A stretch of 18,269 bases of DNA from Euperipatoides rowelli (lineage: Eukaryota > Onychophora > Udeonychophora > Euonychophora > Peripatopsidae). This document shows positions 1 through 9,987 of this stretch, piece by piece. The DNA lies in NCBI GenBank assembly GCA_003024985.2, contig PXIH01S0037405.1; one strand, given 5' to 3'. The notes beneath the pieces were generated by a model. That model was given only the letters and a program-made list of their open reading frames with translations, ran no database searches and was not told the origin of the DNA. The position numbers were made by a program, and so were the translations under genes. The first letter of the stretch is position 1. The number at the start of each line of letters is the position of its first letter.

Positions 1-464
1 CTGGAAGGGGGAACCGTAAACTGTAATCTAGCCTATTTATACATTAAATGAACCTTTTATTTGGCATCTTTTTCAGTATAGCATCATGACTTTGGATGCA
101 TAAACTTTTCTAAAATTTTAGGTTAATTAAAAAAATGCCACGAAGTCTTGAATGGTACAAACAGTTAAGTAATAAATGGGACAGTTCCATTCATGCCTGC
201 AGTATTTGTGATGTGTAAAATTTCATAAAATAGAATTGTGTTATCATATTTTGGCCTATTAATTAAGGTTTTTATTCATACATTGATCCTCACAATCTTG
301 ATTTTTCAAGTGCGTTTTCGTACACACTAATAAGTGTGTAGCTAAATGTAGCCTACCTAATCAAAATCAAATCGTTAATTAAAATTTTTTAATTCAAGAA
401 TCCTAATCAAATTAAATTTTAATCATAATTTGTACCAGAAGATGTTTGACCTTTTTCAAAGGCA

Positions 465-524
465 ATGCCTAGGAAAGATAAAAATGTAAATAGAAAGAAA
501 GTGTCTTCTGAAAATAGAATTTAG
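465..524 (+). pseudogene. Possible N-terminal stub of a pogo/jerky-like transposase
   Basis: A 19-codon frame opens with Met-Pro-Arg-Lys, continues with basic residues, and stops at 522-524. Many pogo/jerky-type transposases start with Met-Pro-Arg followed by a basic stretch and then a helix-turn-helix domain. Here the frame breaks before any such domain, and within about 60-100 bases the sequence resembles the other end of the protein, as expected for an internal deletion. On its own this stub is too short to identify; its value comes from lying upstream of the C-terminal-like remnant on the same strand inside the same element. Chance resemblance is quite possible. Confidence 0.25.
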
Positions 525-582
525 GCAATTTTTTGTTGATTTGTCCAGTGATTACATTCTGAAAATTACTTGATTCAAGATT

Positions 583-834
583 TCATCCAGTGAGAATGAA
601 GAACTTATAATGATCTTTCAGAAGAATCATTTGTTCTTGTTAAATTTAACAATAAATCATCTTTGATGTTTTTTGGTCGGAAGAACAATGAAGACAGCAG
701 ATGACCTTGACCATGTAAAGATACAATTTTTGAGACGTAAAATAGTCACATGTCAATTTCACTATCCTGTGCAGACAGACATTGCTTGCGTGCCTAAGTC
801 TGATGTAGTAAAAGTTTTAAAAACTCAGAAGTGA
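583..834 (+). pseudogene. C-terminal remnant of a transposase-like protein, frameshifted
   Basis: Three frame segments read as one decayed domain. First comes an acidic Ser/Glu-rich linker (583-603). Next, from 618, are residues SEESFVLVKFNNKSSLMFF. After a frame change inside the T-run at about 668-675 there follow VGRTMKTADDLDHVKIQF, then LRRK, then an FHYPVQTDIA stretch ending in SDVVKVLKT, with a TGA stop at 832-834. The pattern (V-K-F, F-V-G, V-K-F-L-R-R-K, aromatic-Pro-x-x-x-D-I, D-V/I-V-x-x-L) matches a short C-terminal domain I associate with DDE_1 / pogo-type transposable-element proteins of invertebrates; that association is from memory. At least one frameshift makes it non-functional. 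It sits inside element A and reads toward its right end. Confidence 0.45.
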
Positions 835-1213
835 AAAAGACTACAAGAACGCAGCCTGTTAATAAGTTAGTTAAACTTTGAAAAGTATGGACTAGTTTTA
901 GTATTTATGTAATTTTTTTTTTGGTTGAGTAACCTATAATATTTAAATTTATTTTTAATTAGGGCCCTATTTCATTTTAATTATTTTTCCCCCTTAAAAG
1001 TAGCCTAGGCTATATTATAACTCTTTGATTAAAAAAAAAAAATTAGAATTTCATTCAGATTTTTTTTTTATACTTGTAAATGAAAAATACTTTGTTAATA
1101 AACAATTATAGCTAAGTCTATAAGTTAATTAAATATTTTACTTGAATAAATGTTATGTCATTATTTTGTTGTAATATACCCTAAATAACAAAATGTCCCA
1201 TTCATAACTTTTA

Positions 1214-1252
1214 CTGTCTCATTCATTACACCCCATGTAATGAATGGGACAG
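1214..1252. repeat. Stem-loop made of two head-to-head copies of the element A word
   Basis: Arms 1214-1229 (CTGTCTCATTCATTAC) and 1237-1252 (GTAATGAATGGGACAG) are complementary at 15 of 16 positions around a 7-base spacer. The arm contains the same AATGGGACA word found at the right terminus of element A, so the structure is an inverted pair of terminal-type words inside the element rather than an unrelated hairpin. Confidence 0.75.
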
Positions 1253-1379
1253 ATGCAGACGCTAAAATCAATATTAAAAATGTTATGTAGTTTCATCAGA
1301 AAAATAGATCAATTTATATGTAATGCGCAGACAATAAATAATTTACTAAAAATGTCCCATTCATGCCACGCTTCCCCTA

Positions 1380-1866
1380 CATATCCATTTTTAGATGTAA
1401 TATAGCCTAAATTAGAATAGAAATTTGGATATAAAATCTAATTAAAATTTTTGAAATGCAAGACTCAAAGTCCATTTAAAATAAAATAGGCTACATTATC
1501 TTTATATTTACACTTGACCATCGTTCAAGTCGACCAGAGGGAAGTTTTGGTTGGTCCTAACATTGTAGGCTAACATTCAATGAATGACTACGAAATGAAG
1601 GAGAAGCCATTTTTATAGTATTGTATCTTGAAACATAATGTGAGAAAATAAATATTTTAAAGACATCTAGCTATCGCACTGAAGTAGACAGAACATACTA
1701 AAGTTTGGCTAATTAACCTCAGTAGTTAGGTTTAGTTTAACAATAAATTATTAATTTATTAAGCATGCCTTTGAATGGATTCAAAACAAACGAAAAAGCA
1801 CAATTTCCAGGATTTTTTTTTGCTACTTTTGATAAACCAAGATATTCAATGGTCCCAAAACCTCTT
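1380..1866. other. AT-rich non-coding DNA, nothing supported
   Basis: I see no coding or RNA signal. Several TAGGCTA-type words occur (near 1404, 1488 and 1566). The 92-codon frame that opens at 1765 has no recognisable motif and overlaps a transposon-like patch, so I do not call it a gene. Confidence 0.5.
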
Positions 1867-1940
1867 ATCGGGACACATAGATTTGAGGCCATAAATCAGG
1901 ACAATCCCGGAAAACTGGGATATCAAGTTGGCAACCCTAC
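1867..1940. repeat. Possible transposon terminus fragment with CCCGG / TGGCAACCCT signature
   Basis: The stretch contains ATCGGGACA, GGACAATCCCGG, AAAACTGGGA and then TTGGCAACCCTA. Repeated CCCGG/GGGA blocks followed by TGGCAACCCT, whose complement AGGGTTGCCA is a common hAT-type end, recall short interspersed DNA-transposon ends found in many animal genomes. No matching partner end or target duplication was found, so this is resemblance only. Confidence 0.25.
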
Positions 1941-1949
1941 CTATAAGAA

Positions 1950-3047
1950 AATTTTATATGAAAAAAATATTAAGTTCTTTTATAACTCCTTTCCAACTGC
2001 CAACTTAAGCTCTTTTAAAAATACTAGGCTACAGTATATTTAATATGTTAATTTTTCAGTAGGATGGTCATTTTTCTAAAATGGCAGATGATGCAAATTG
2101 CAATAGTGAGATTTTATGGGACTTTTAGTGTGTTATTCAGAAATACATTAACATCCAAAATTCAGCTTTATGGGAATTTTTTAAGGGTCAAGGCCATTTT
2201 TCAGTTAAGTCCTGGGCTAATAGGAATATAGTCTGTACTTAGCCTACATTTGTTTTTGTTTAGAATTTAAATACTTATTTCTATTTGCTTCATTAATTTA
2301 ATGTCCAATTCTTTTGAAATACCAGGATATCTATAAACTATACCCAATATTTTCATATTTTCCAAATAGATAAATAGTCACATAGTTTCCACATCACTTG
2401 ATACTATTTCTATAAGTTCTTATTTAATAATTTTTTAATAAAAATATAAATTCTCCTCCTTTCCTGTTCTTCCTATCTCTTATAAGACCAAGGAATCCTT
2501 AATTCTTGTGTCCTTTATATTACCTACTGTATGCTGAAATACAGCCTATAATTCGCTATTCCATTAGGGAAGTGATTTTAACAAATCTAGTTTTCAAATT
2601 ACACTCGAGGTACTAGCTAGTAAGAAAATGTTATTTTCCTTTTATTATTAAACAAATGATATAAGCTACCATAATTAATTTTTTTATAATATTATAAGTT
2701 TGTACTAGGCTACCAAAGTCACGTGGCCAACTACAGTATTAACAAAAAAAAAAATCCCAAATTTTGATGAAAAATATAAGAGATCACAAATGTGTTTTTC
2801 TGTTATGTTTTGTAGACATAACTTAGGCTATCTATTATTTTTGCTATTGTTTGTAAATCACAATTATTCTCTCGGCCTCATTATTTTTAATTTTCTAAAA
2901 ATATTTAATATTTGGCAGTTTTATCCCACAATATCTGATTCGGTGTAAAGCCTATACATGATTATTAACCGCATTCAAGCCCTCCTTCAGCATAACTATT
3001 TTCATCTAGTAGCCTATTTATTCTTTATTCCAGAAATAGCTGGAACA
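1950..3047. other. AT-rich non-coding DNA, nothing supported
   Basis: No reading frame, RNA or repeat boundary stands out. TAGGCTA-type words recur (near 2029, 2240, 2706, 2825 and 3010). A/T homopolymers are frequent. Confidence 0.5.
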
Positions 3048-3254
3048 TCACTTATATAATAAGTGGTATTTAAATATTTTGAGAATTACCGTTCCTGAGT
3101 TTTCAGAAGAGTCCAATTCCTTGTTCTCCATCAGTTTATAAGTATCTTTAATCCTGTTAAGGTCAACATTTACTTTCATATGTTGACTTTTCTTTGATTT
3201 TATCTTCATTGAGTTCTCAGGATCCACATGTATACTATCATTTTGTAGGCTATG
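3048..3254 (-). pseudogene. Possible decayed coding patch or orphan exon, unrecognised
   Basis: On the minus strand a frame is open from just below an in-frame TGA (3255-3257) to a TGA at 3048-3050. Its middle is protein-like and unusually rich in charged residues for this AT-rich DNA, e.g. KIKSKKSQHMKVNVDLNR and then KDTYKLMENKELDSSENSG. A weak acceptor (AG at 3251-3250) and a weak donor (GTAATT, 3089-3084) could bound a 160-nt exon at 3249-3090, but neither is strong. Just upstream, another frame reads an acidic stretch, WENNEENSG. It could be a transposon remnant, an exon of an otherwise unseen gene, or chance. No family is recognised. Confidence 0.2.
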
Positions 3255-3259
3255 TCAGA

Positions 3260-5216
3260 ATCGATAGCATTCCGGAATTTTCTTCATTATTTTCCCAATT
3301 ATTAAGTTTGATTACATTAAACGAGATGATAAAAATATTTAATAAAAATATTTATAATATAGGCTTATAAACAATGACTATAATGCTTGAAAAAAATAAA
3401 TAAAACAACATAATCATACTAAATTCTTTATTTTTGAAAAATGAATGACTATTGATTTTAAAATAAACATATACTGTAGACTATGAAATTTATTTGATCT
3501 TTCCAAAATTTTTGTTGACGCATTGAACATAAATACTTGCCTTTTGGGACAGGGAAAGGTAATGACTTTTGATAGCATTTTTGCCCTACTGATTAAAAAA
3601 AAATATTCTAATTTTATCCAGTTTGTGCAATTTATGCATAACAGCCTATAAATGCTGTTACTTTGGTATGGAAAAATGTTCAAATTGGTATTTCTTGAAA
3701 TAGGGTCCTAGGGACTTAAATTTATTTAATATTTGCCAATCTATAGCCTTATACTATTACAAAGGTACGCTATAGCAATCTGTAGTAGGCCTATAGGCTT
3801 ATCTATACTAATAAAAAGGTATAGCAATCTCTCAATGAAACATTAAAAAATGCTAAAACTTTCATAACTGGAGATCATTTTGTAAAAAAAAAAAAAAAAG
3901 TTTATTTAAAACATTGTAGCATTAGGCTTATATTAAAAATGTCCTTAATAAAAATGCGATTTGCCTAGGGAAGGTTCCATAGATTTTTGTGCATATTTTC
4001 ATTTTGTTAATATAGGTAGGCCTAGCTGCTTGCTGAAGCATTTTTTTTTTCAAATGCCTTGACAAAAGAATGAGTTGTTACAACAATTTAATAGGGGAAA
4101 AATAACATTTTCTGAAACTCTTTAACAAAAAATTCTGTACAACACCTTCTTCTTGATAGAACACATTTTGGTGTATTTTGAAACATAATTTATTGGTCTA
4201 CTGTTGGCTGCATATTGAAGGAAAAAACTATTGTGCATAAAAAATATTAGACTATTATTTTGACAATTAAATCATGGTTTTTCCTTCATTCTTCAACAAA
4301 GCACTACCGTATAAAAATGAACACCAGTACTGTACATATTTTAAGATCTCTATTTTTATCTTGGGTGGGGGGAGAGGGAGGGGAATGACCTTTGGATATT
4401 TATGAGGCAATAACTAAACCATTGAAAAAAATGAGTTTCTATGAAGGCAGAACGCTATCTTTTAAGTGGGGGTAGCCAAGAGGGGTGGGGATAAAGGAAT
4501 TTTAATATTTTTTTTATAGCTTAGGCTATATTTTTTTACAGCTTTCATGAAGGGCCACTTTCACCACCTGACGGATTTTCACAGAAAATGGCACTTATTA
4601 CCAAAATAATAAAGTTAAAAAAAGCAAATAGGCTAGCTTATCAAAAATCAATTTTAAACTGCTCAAGGACTTTTGAGGGTTAATAATGGAAAGTCACGTG
4701 AATTTAAAGGAAACTACTGTAAATTCTCTTTCTACATTAATAGAAAATCATCTAGGCTACCAAAAAAAAAAATAATATTCCCATTTAAACAAAGTGAATA
4801 TAAAGTTTATATCTAGAGAATGGATTTTTTTTTCCTTTAAAGTCCATTTCCCTGTCTTTGAAAGTTAAATAATGTCTAAATAACATCATTGCAAAGATGA
4901 AAATGAAATTGTAAGAAAACTGTCAGGGCAGTAAAATTACATCAACTTCCATCCAAAATAGATATATTTTCAAATATATACCTAGGCTACACATTTGATA
5001 TCAACTTGAAATATGTTCAAATTAAATAGGCCTGTGCACAGATCCCAATTCTGCTAAAATTACAGTCTTATAAAAAAAAAAAAAATTAATATCAATGAAA
5101 AGGGAGTACCGGAGTAGGCTGACCAGACAATTTTATTTTAACCCTTGCACCCCTCTTACCAAAAAAATTTGTTTACTTTTCCTTAAATTATTTTTTTATG
5201 ACCCTAGACTTGGATT
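3260..5216. other. AT-rich non-coding DNA with A/T tracts and two G-rich patches
   Basis: Nothing gene-like can be supported. Long A or T tracts occur, e.g. around 3884-3899 and 5071-5084. Two G-rich patches stand out against the AT background: 4363-4383 (GTGGGGGGAGAGGGAGGGG) and 4467-4490. The first is followed by AATGACCTTTGG and could be the worn end of an element, but no partner was found. The 89-codon minus-strand frame at 3414-3683 has an FPCPKRQVFMF stretch faintly like the transposase C-terminal domain of element A; I do not regard that as enough to call it. Confidence 0.4.
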
Positions 5217-5224
5217 CTCTAAAC

Positions 5225-5535
5225 AAGGGATGGTAAATATGATTTGTCAAGCATGCCAAAATTATTTGGCCAAAGTGCCTTGGGCTTAGACAAAAAATTA
5301 TTTTGAAGGGTGTCTGGGTTGTAGCCTACATTTTTGATTATCTTTTTTTTAAGGAAGGGGGGTTGTACTGAACTTTTAGGTACATTTGGTTTTCTTTTTG
5401 ACAGATTTGAATACGCTTTTTTTTTTGATCTGGAAAATTTTAAGTTTAAAATTTTGGGTGTGTCCAGTCTTGGTGCCGCCAAAAATCTCTAAAGTGCCAA
5501 CTTCGGCACGCGTGTCACCTATTTGCCACCCCCTG
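5225..5535. mobile_element. Non-autonomous hAT-type MITE, about 311 bp
   Basis: The left end reads (C)AAGGGATGGTAAAT, with GCATGCC at 5251-5257 and GGCCAAAGTGCC just after. The right end, read on the minus strand from 5535, is CAGGGGGTGGCAAAT, then GACACGCGTGCC and GAAGTTGGCAC. These align as diverged inverted termini, and CAGGGG-TGGCAA is a typical hAT end. The flanks CTCTAAAC (5217-5224) and GTCTGAAC (5536-5543) agree at 6 of 8 positions and both fit the hAT target-duplication pattern nTnnnnAn. The first C of the element overlaps the left flank, so one base may have been lost. No transposase is encoded; the open frames across it are chance. Confidence 0.6.
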
Positions 5536-5621
5536 GTCTGAACCAATCAATGAGAATGAAATAGAGGAAATGCAGTGTGTATGGAAGGGGTGTGTGTGTA
5601 GGTGAAATTAGTTTCTATAGT

Positions 5622-5720
5622 TAGTGGTTCTCAACCTTCATGCTTTGAGAAGGTCATTCCCCTTCCCAAGATTGACAAGCCGTTAATAGTGTGACAGGTC
5701 AATCCGTCAAACCAACCAGA
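5622..5720. mobile_element. hAT (Charlie-like) terminus, partner end not found
   Basis: TAGTGGTTCTCAACCTT at 5622-5638 closely matches the well-known CAGTGGTTCTCAACCTT inverted terminus of Charlie-type hAT elements, here with T for the first C. The following sequence (AGGTCATTCCCCTTCCC) keeps the purine/pyrimidine character of such ends. I found no opposite AAGGTTGAGAACCACTG within the window, so the element is truncated, degraded, or its other end is unrecognisable. The right limit given is nominal. It lies only about 80 bases from the hAT MITE ending at 5535. Confidence 0.5.
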
Positions 5721-6940
5721 ATGTAGATGATCTCACTAACACCAAATGGTTTTGAAGCCTTATTTTTTTTTTTTTAGTTTCACTNCTAAACTTGACCCAA
5801 CTTTGAACCCTAACTCCTATGTAAAAAATAACTATGATCTTTATTCTCTTATAATTTTTGTTAAATACGATAGAAACGACTCTCGCAATTCAGTCACAAA
5901 GTACATTTAATTATTTAGACTTGGAAGGAAAAGATTCATTAGAACTTTTAAATTCTTTCATTGGTAAGTCTGAGGAAAATTAATTTCCCCTGTTAGCAAC
6001 TATCTGAAACACCAATGTTAAGTTACAGATTAATATGGAAAGAACAAACGGAAGTCATAAACTCTCCCATGTTTAGCAGCTGCTCATGAAAAGCTACCAA
6101 GTTATTTCCGTGATTTTCGCATAGTTCAATATGCTAAGGATTGGTATGCTACTGTTCTCCTCAGTGAGTCTTAGTGCTGAAATGGTACAGTAAGAGGAAC
6201 ATCTCAGTAAGATGACCACAGCGCTTGCAAAACTGCAGTTTTACATTAAAATATCACATAAGGCCTAAAAGTTGGTCAAGGTCTGAGGATGAAAAAACTT
6301 TGCAGCATACGTGATAATAGATCAATGAGACTAAAAATGTTGGCTTTAAATGTTCCAATTTTTAAGATGTTTTAAAAGCAACCAGGGTAAAAAATATACT
6401 AAATGCTCAAATATCATCTTAACATTACTACTGTAGGCTATTTATAGCCTAAATGCTACAAAATATAAATTTGATATGTTTACCATACTGTAGTGCTAAA
6501 TTTTTTACAAACATTCCTAGTAGCTTTTTTTTAAAGACAGAATAGTTTACAGAAGAATACTTGCAACTGAGGGAGGGGAGGAATATTGGTCAAATTACGA
6601 AGTACGCTATACAATATAGGCTACTCATTACAGCCTATAAAGTATCACCAATTTTTGATTAGAATATGTATTTTTGAAAAACCAACTGCTATATCACTAA
6701 TTCAAGTCACTGTTATTTTTTTTTAAATTTGTCTAATTAAAAATTACACAAATTTAAAATTTAAAAAAATTTTTTTTTTGTGTGCATCTCAAAATATATT
6801 TTGATATTACACTTATAACTCCTTAAATTAGACTAACTTTTTAATTACGGTAAATATTTTTGGGGAAAGGAGAGTTTATATAGGCCTAGTAAACCAAGGG
6901 TCAGTTAATCAATGCAATGTGTCAATGTTATGGTCAAACT
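5721..6940. other. Non-coding DNA, possibly body of a decayed hAT element in its left part
   Basis: The left part (to about 6240) is slightly less AT-rich than its surroundings and could be the inner part of the hAT element whose end is at 5622, but I could not read a transposase in any frame. A T-run lies at 5762-5775 and an undetermined base at 5785. The rest is plain AT-rich DNA with TAGGCTA-type words (6436, 6450 and 6617). Confidence 0.35.
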
Positions 6941-7016
6941 CAAGAGGTCAGCAACCTTTATATTTTCAAGGATGCAAAAGATAACTTTTTGAAACTCGAA
7001 GGGCAGTTTAAACACA
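6941..7016. mobile_element. Possible hAT terminus (CA-AGGTCAGCAACCTTTA type)
   Basis: CAAGAGGTCAGCAACCTTTA at 6941-6960 followed by CTCGAAGGGCAG at about 6996-7007 matches the layout of hAT ends of the CAGGGGTC-x-GCAACCTTT...CTCGAAGGGCC type. No opposite end or target duplication was found, so the extent and even the orientation of the element are uncertain. Confidence 0.35.
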
Positions 7017-8014
7017 CAGCCTACTGTATAGCCTATTCAAATAATAATTAGCCTATATTAAAATTATTGGTATAAGTTATTAAAGTAAATTCTTAATTCC
7101 AGAACGATTACAGTATTTCATTCAATAATGTAAGTTAAATGTAAAAAAAAATTAATTAATAGTGGTTTGTGAATAATATTTATTAGCAAAAAATCACTGA
7201 CACATAAAAAATGGTCTAATTGTGCACATGTGCTAACGGGTGATATCTCTCGTCTTATCGTCTAACTCATTTCTAATGCACTATGATCATTTCTCTTAGT
7301 GCAATTGACTTGTCATTTTTTTTACAAGCAGAAAAATAGATTTTGTAATCAGACATTATGTCAGAATTTGTTGAGTTAATCAATATGGTAATCTATGTGA
7401 AATATTTAAACTCAACACTCAATCGATGTAGTAGTAGCAGAGGTACGAGTTCATTAATCTTTCTAAATCTCACAAAGTAAAGCATACTTAAAAATATTTC
7501 TTTCAGCCTACTAAGTTTTACTAAAATACTCTACAAGGAGTAGCCAACATGGTATTAAGGTTGACAATTTGGTCTACATTAATAAATATTCAACCATTTT
7601 GTGACAGCTGATATAGGGTCAAACAGGTTAAGATAATACAACAATGAATTGGATAGACTACAGTAGCCTATACTGACTGATGAAAATACCTTATTGATAT
7701 GGATAAAAATTGAGAAAAAAAAGTGTATTGAGAGATATAGCCGATAGTTATAATTTATTTATTTACCTCAAAATTGTCCATTCACAATTTTTACTTTGCA
7801 TGGATTTAAAATTACATCTTTCAGAATCACACTGGGATTTTTTTAAAACTCAAATCAGTAGATAACGGCAAAACATACTTTGAGGCTCAGGGTAATTTGT
7901 TTCCTAACTAGCTATGTCATACAGTACTGTATGTTGTCATTGCTGTGAGTTAATTCTAACTCTGCTATTGATATATCGTAAACAGCTAGCATTAAAAAAA
8001 AAAAAAAAACAATA
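7017..8014. other. AT-rich non-coding DNA, nothing supported
   Basis: No coding frame, tRNA-like fold or repeat boundary was recognised. TAGCCTA-type words are dense at 7020-7055 and recur near 7505 and 7665. It ends in a poly-A run (7993-8009) abutting element D. Confidence 0.5.
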
Positions 8015-8016
8015 TA

Positions 8017-8548
8017 GGGGAACATTGACCACCCTTGAATTTCACATTTAAAAGTGTTTTTAAAAGCCTTTTGCTACTAGGGGTTATCGAAGGTAGTGAA
8101 GTGATCAGAGAGCCAACTCCGTTCCAATCAGCTATAGTCATAAAAAGTGTGGAAGGATCAACCTAAAAATTAAATATTTAAGCTATCGGTAGCCTATATT
8201 TTTTAAGATTTTCTCAGATCTAGCCTAAACCAGTTGATATAAATATAAGCAAATAGGATTTAACTAACACTAAAATATTAACTTTGTAGCCTAATATGAA
8301 TTAGGCTTAAAATAACAATAGATGTAAGCTAGGCCTACTATTTTTTACAAAATTATTTATTTATTGCCTCTGAGGTCAAGTCTCCAAGACCATGGATCAA
8401 GCCTCCCTCAATATGGGAATGCAAATAGTTTAAAATAATAAGCCTTTTACATTATTTGCATTCCCATGAAATTCTATGTCATATTTACTATGAGTTTCTA
8501 ATTCTCAAAATCAGAATTATTTATTTGAAAATGTGGTCAAGGCTCCCC
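8017..8548. mobile_element. Element D: non-autonomous TIR element with TTGACCAC word
   Basis: The left end GGGGAACATTGACCACCCTT (8017-8036) follows a TA at 8015-8016. The right end read on the minus strand from 8548 is GGGGAGCCTTGACCACATTT, matching at 16 of 20 positions. On the right the base pair outside is TC; a TA occurs 10 bases further (8559-8560), so either the flank mutated or a few bases were added. The word recurs inside at 8371-8397 as GAGGTCAAGTCTCC and GATCAAGCCTCCC in tandem, as in elements B and C. I find no coding capacity. It is the first of three such elements in a row. Confidence 0.5.
8413..8467. repeat. Perfect 15-bp inverted repeat inside element D
   Basis: Arms 8413-8427 (ATGGGAATGCAAATA) and 8453-8467 (TATTTGCATTCCCAT) are exact complements around a 25-base loop. 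Each arm contains ATGCAAAT, the octamer recognised by POU-type factors. It could be a remnant of a nested insertion, a folded-RNA hairpin, or simply part of the element's structure. Confidence 0.8.
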
Positions 8549-9057
8549 TCGGATTCCCTACAGTACTCACTGTAGGTTGTATGTTTAGGAATTGGTTTAC
8601 ATTTTAATTCGTAAATAATTATAACAATACTGGAGCTTGAGAATAGAACTATCAAAGTTATGCTAAGTTTTGGATACATTTTGATATGTAGGGGAGAGGG
8701 GGACAGGTTTGATTATGGGGCACGTTTGATCAGTTTGAATTTCCCTCCACATAATTTTCCAATCACAATTTCCTTCATATAGGCCTACCGTACCATTTTA
8801 GTAATAGTTGACTGCACATGAGATACAATGATTGCTTCCATTTTGTTGATAATTTAAATAATCATGTAGGTCTCATTTATGTCACAGATTGTAAGTTTTT
8901 TTATTTTTAGTTGTAAGGTTCCCACATGAAAATAAAAGGCGGTAGAATGTTCATATTTTTACAAAAATATAAAGCAATCCTTGGCTACACGACTGGTTTA
9001 ACTAGTGTTAAAACTAACCTAATCAAAAATTATACATTTTAGCATGTCACGTGTTCA

Positions 9058-9094
9058 TGTGGGCACCTTTGATCATATTGTCAAAGGTACCCCA
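9058..9094. repeat. Head-to-head word pair inside element B (first)
   Basis: GGGCACCTTTGA (9061-9072) faces TCAAAGGTACCCC (9081-9093) across an 8-base spacer; the 14-base arms agree at 11 positions. The word is the same as at the element's termini with CACC for CACG. Confidence 0.7.
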
Positions 9095-9950
9095 GCAATT
9101 TGTTGTTCAATATTGAACAGTAGATTGATGAAATAAAATAATATAAATTGTGTTTAACAATTACACTCAGTAACATTGCTTAAACCTATAAAACTGAAAT
9201 GCTTATCAGTGGATTTACAAATATATACATGATAGGCATACAGTAGGCTATTCCTATTCAAATAGGCCATTATGCCTGCCTTGTTCTTTTGCCTATATAA
9301 TAATAGTCAATAGTTATAGGGGCATTTCAAGGTAGGCCTATATGGAACATGATCATGTCCATAACAAATCACCAGAATATAAGTTTTTATATTATACACT
9401 GAAAGAATATATGTAGGCCTAAATATGATTTTGTTTTATAAAATTAAAGCACATTTTAAACTTAAAAATCACAGTTCAATATCTTACGGACTCTAAATTC
9501 CAAAATTTACGGTAAATATAAGACAACTTTAAATGCTATTATAATTTTTTTAGACAAAAATTAAGTGGCTAGTATATATAGCCTACTGTAGGCTATCATT
9601 AGAAAAAATATAGGCATATACTGTAGGTAGAGTCCGAAACAAAATACAGTAAGCTATGTGGAAAAGTTTTATTTACTTTTCACACAGTGCATATAAAATT
9701 TTAGGTACTGGTACTTCTAAAAAGAAGTTTTGGTTTTCATTTTTTTTAAAAAGAATGTTCAAGCTTTTTTCATTCTTTTCAATTTATAAAATATTTTATT
9801 TGCAATGATAGTACCGTGTCTAATTTTTTGTAATTAGTGATTTTGTATTATTGCAATGTATGACATTTTAGTTGCTAAGATTTGTTTTTCAAGGTTTACA
9901 AATAAATTCCAATATTAATGGTTCAGTCACGTTTTGTTTTAATCCATGCC

Positions 9951-9987
9951 TGATCAAAGGTGTCCCGCACTGGGGCACGTTTGATTA
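9951..9987. repeat. Word pair in inverted orientation inside element B (second)
   Basis: TGATCAAAGGTGTCCC (9951-9966) and GGGGCACGTTTGATTA (9972-9987) are complementary at 13 of 16 positions around a 5-base spacer. Here the words point away from each other, the opposite polarity to the pair at 9058-9094. Confidence 0.7.

Larger units (their letters stand above)
1..1377. mobile_element. Element A: TA-flanked pogo-like DNA transposon, internally deleted; left end unresolved
   Basis: The right terminus is clear: read inward on the minus strand from 1377 it is GGGGAAGCGTGG followed by CATGAATGGGACA, and the next two bases outside (1378-1379) are TA. The word AATGGGACA and its complement recur at 174-184, 187-197, 1193-1206, 1214-1252 and 1355-1366, so most of this stretch belongs to one element. 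Between them lie remnants of a transposase-like protein (separate entries). A TA flank plus this type of protein points to the pogo branch of the Tc1/mariner superfamily; that assignment is inference. I could not find a matching left terminus, which may lie before base 1 or have been lost, so the start is nominal. No intact coding capacity remains. Confidence 0.5.

Noticed and set aside
1765-2043. 92-codon plus-strand reading frame
   Set aside because: No recognisable motif; it runs across a CCCGG/TGGCAACCCT transposon-like patch and has the composition of translated AT-rich DNA.
3414-3683. 89-codon minus-strand frame with a FPCPKRQVF stretch, compared with the transposase C-terminal domain
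   Set aside because: The resemblance is limited to a few hydrophobic positions, and no G-rich TA-flanked end or related word is nearby.
5219-5482. 87-codon minus-strand frame
   Set aside because: It lies almost wholly within the hAT MITE and has only low-complexity Lys/Ser/Pro content.
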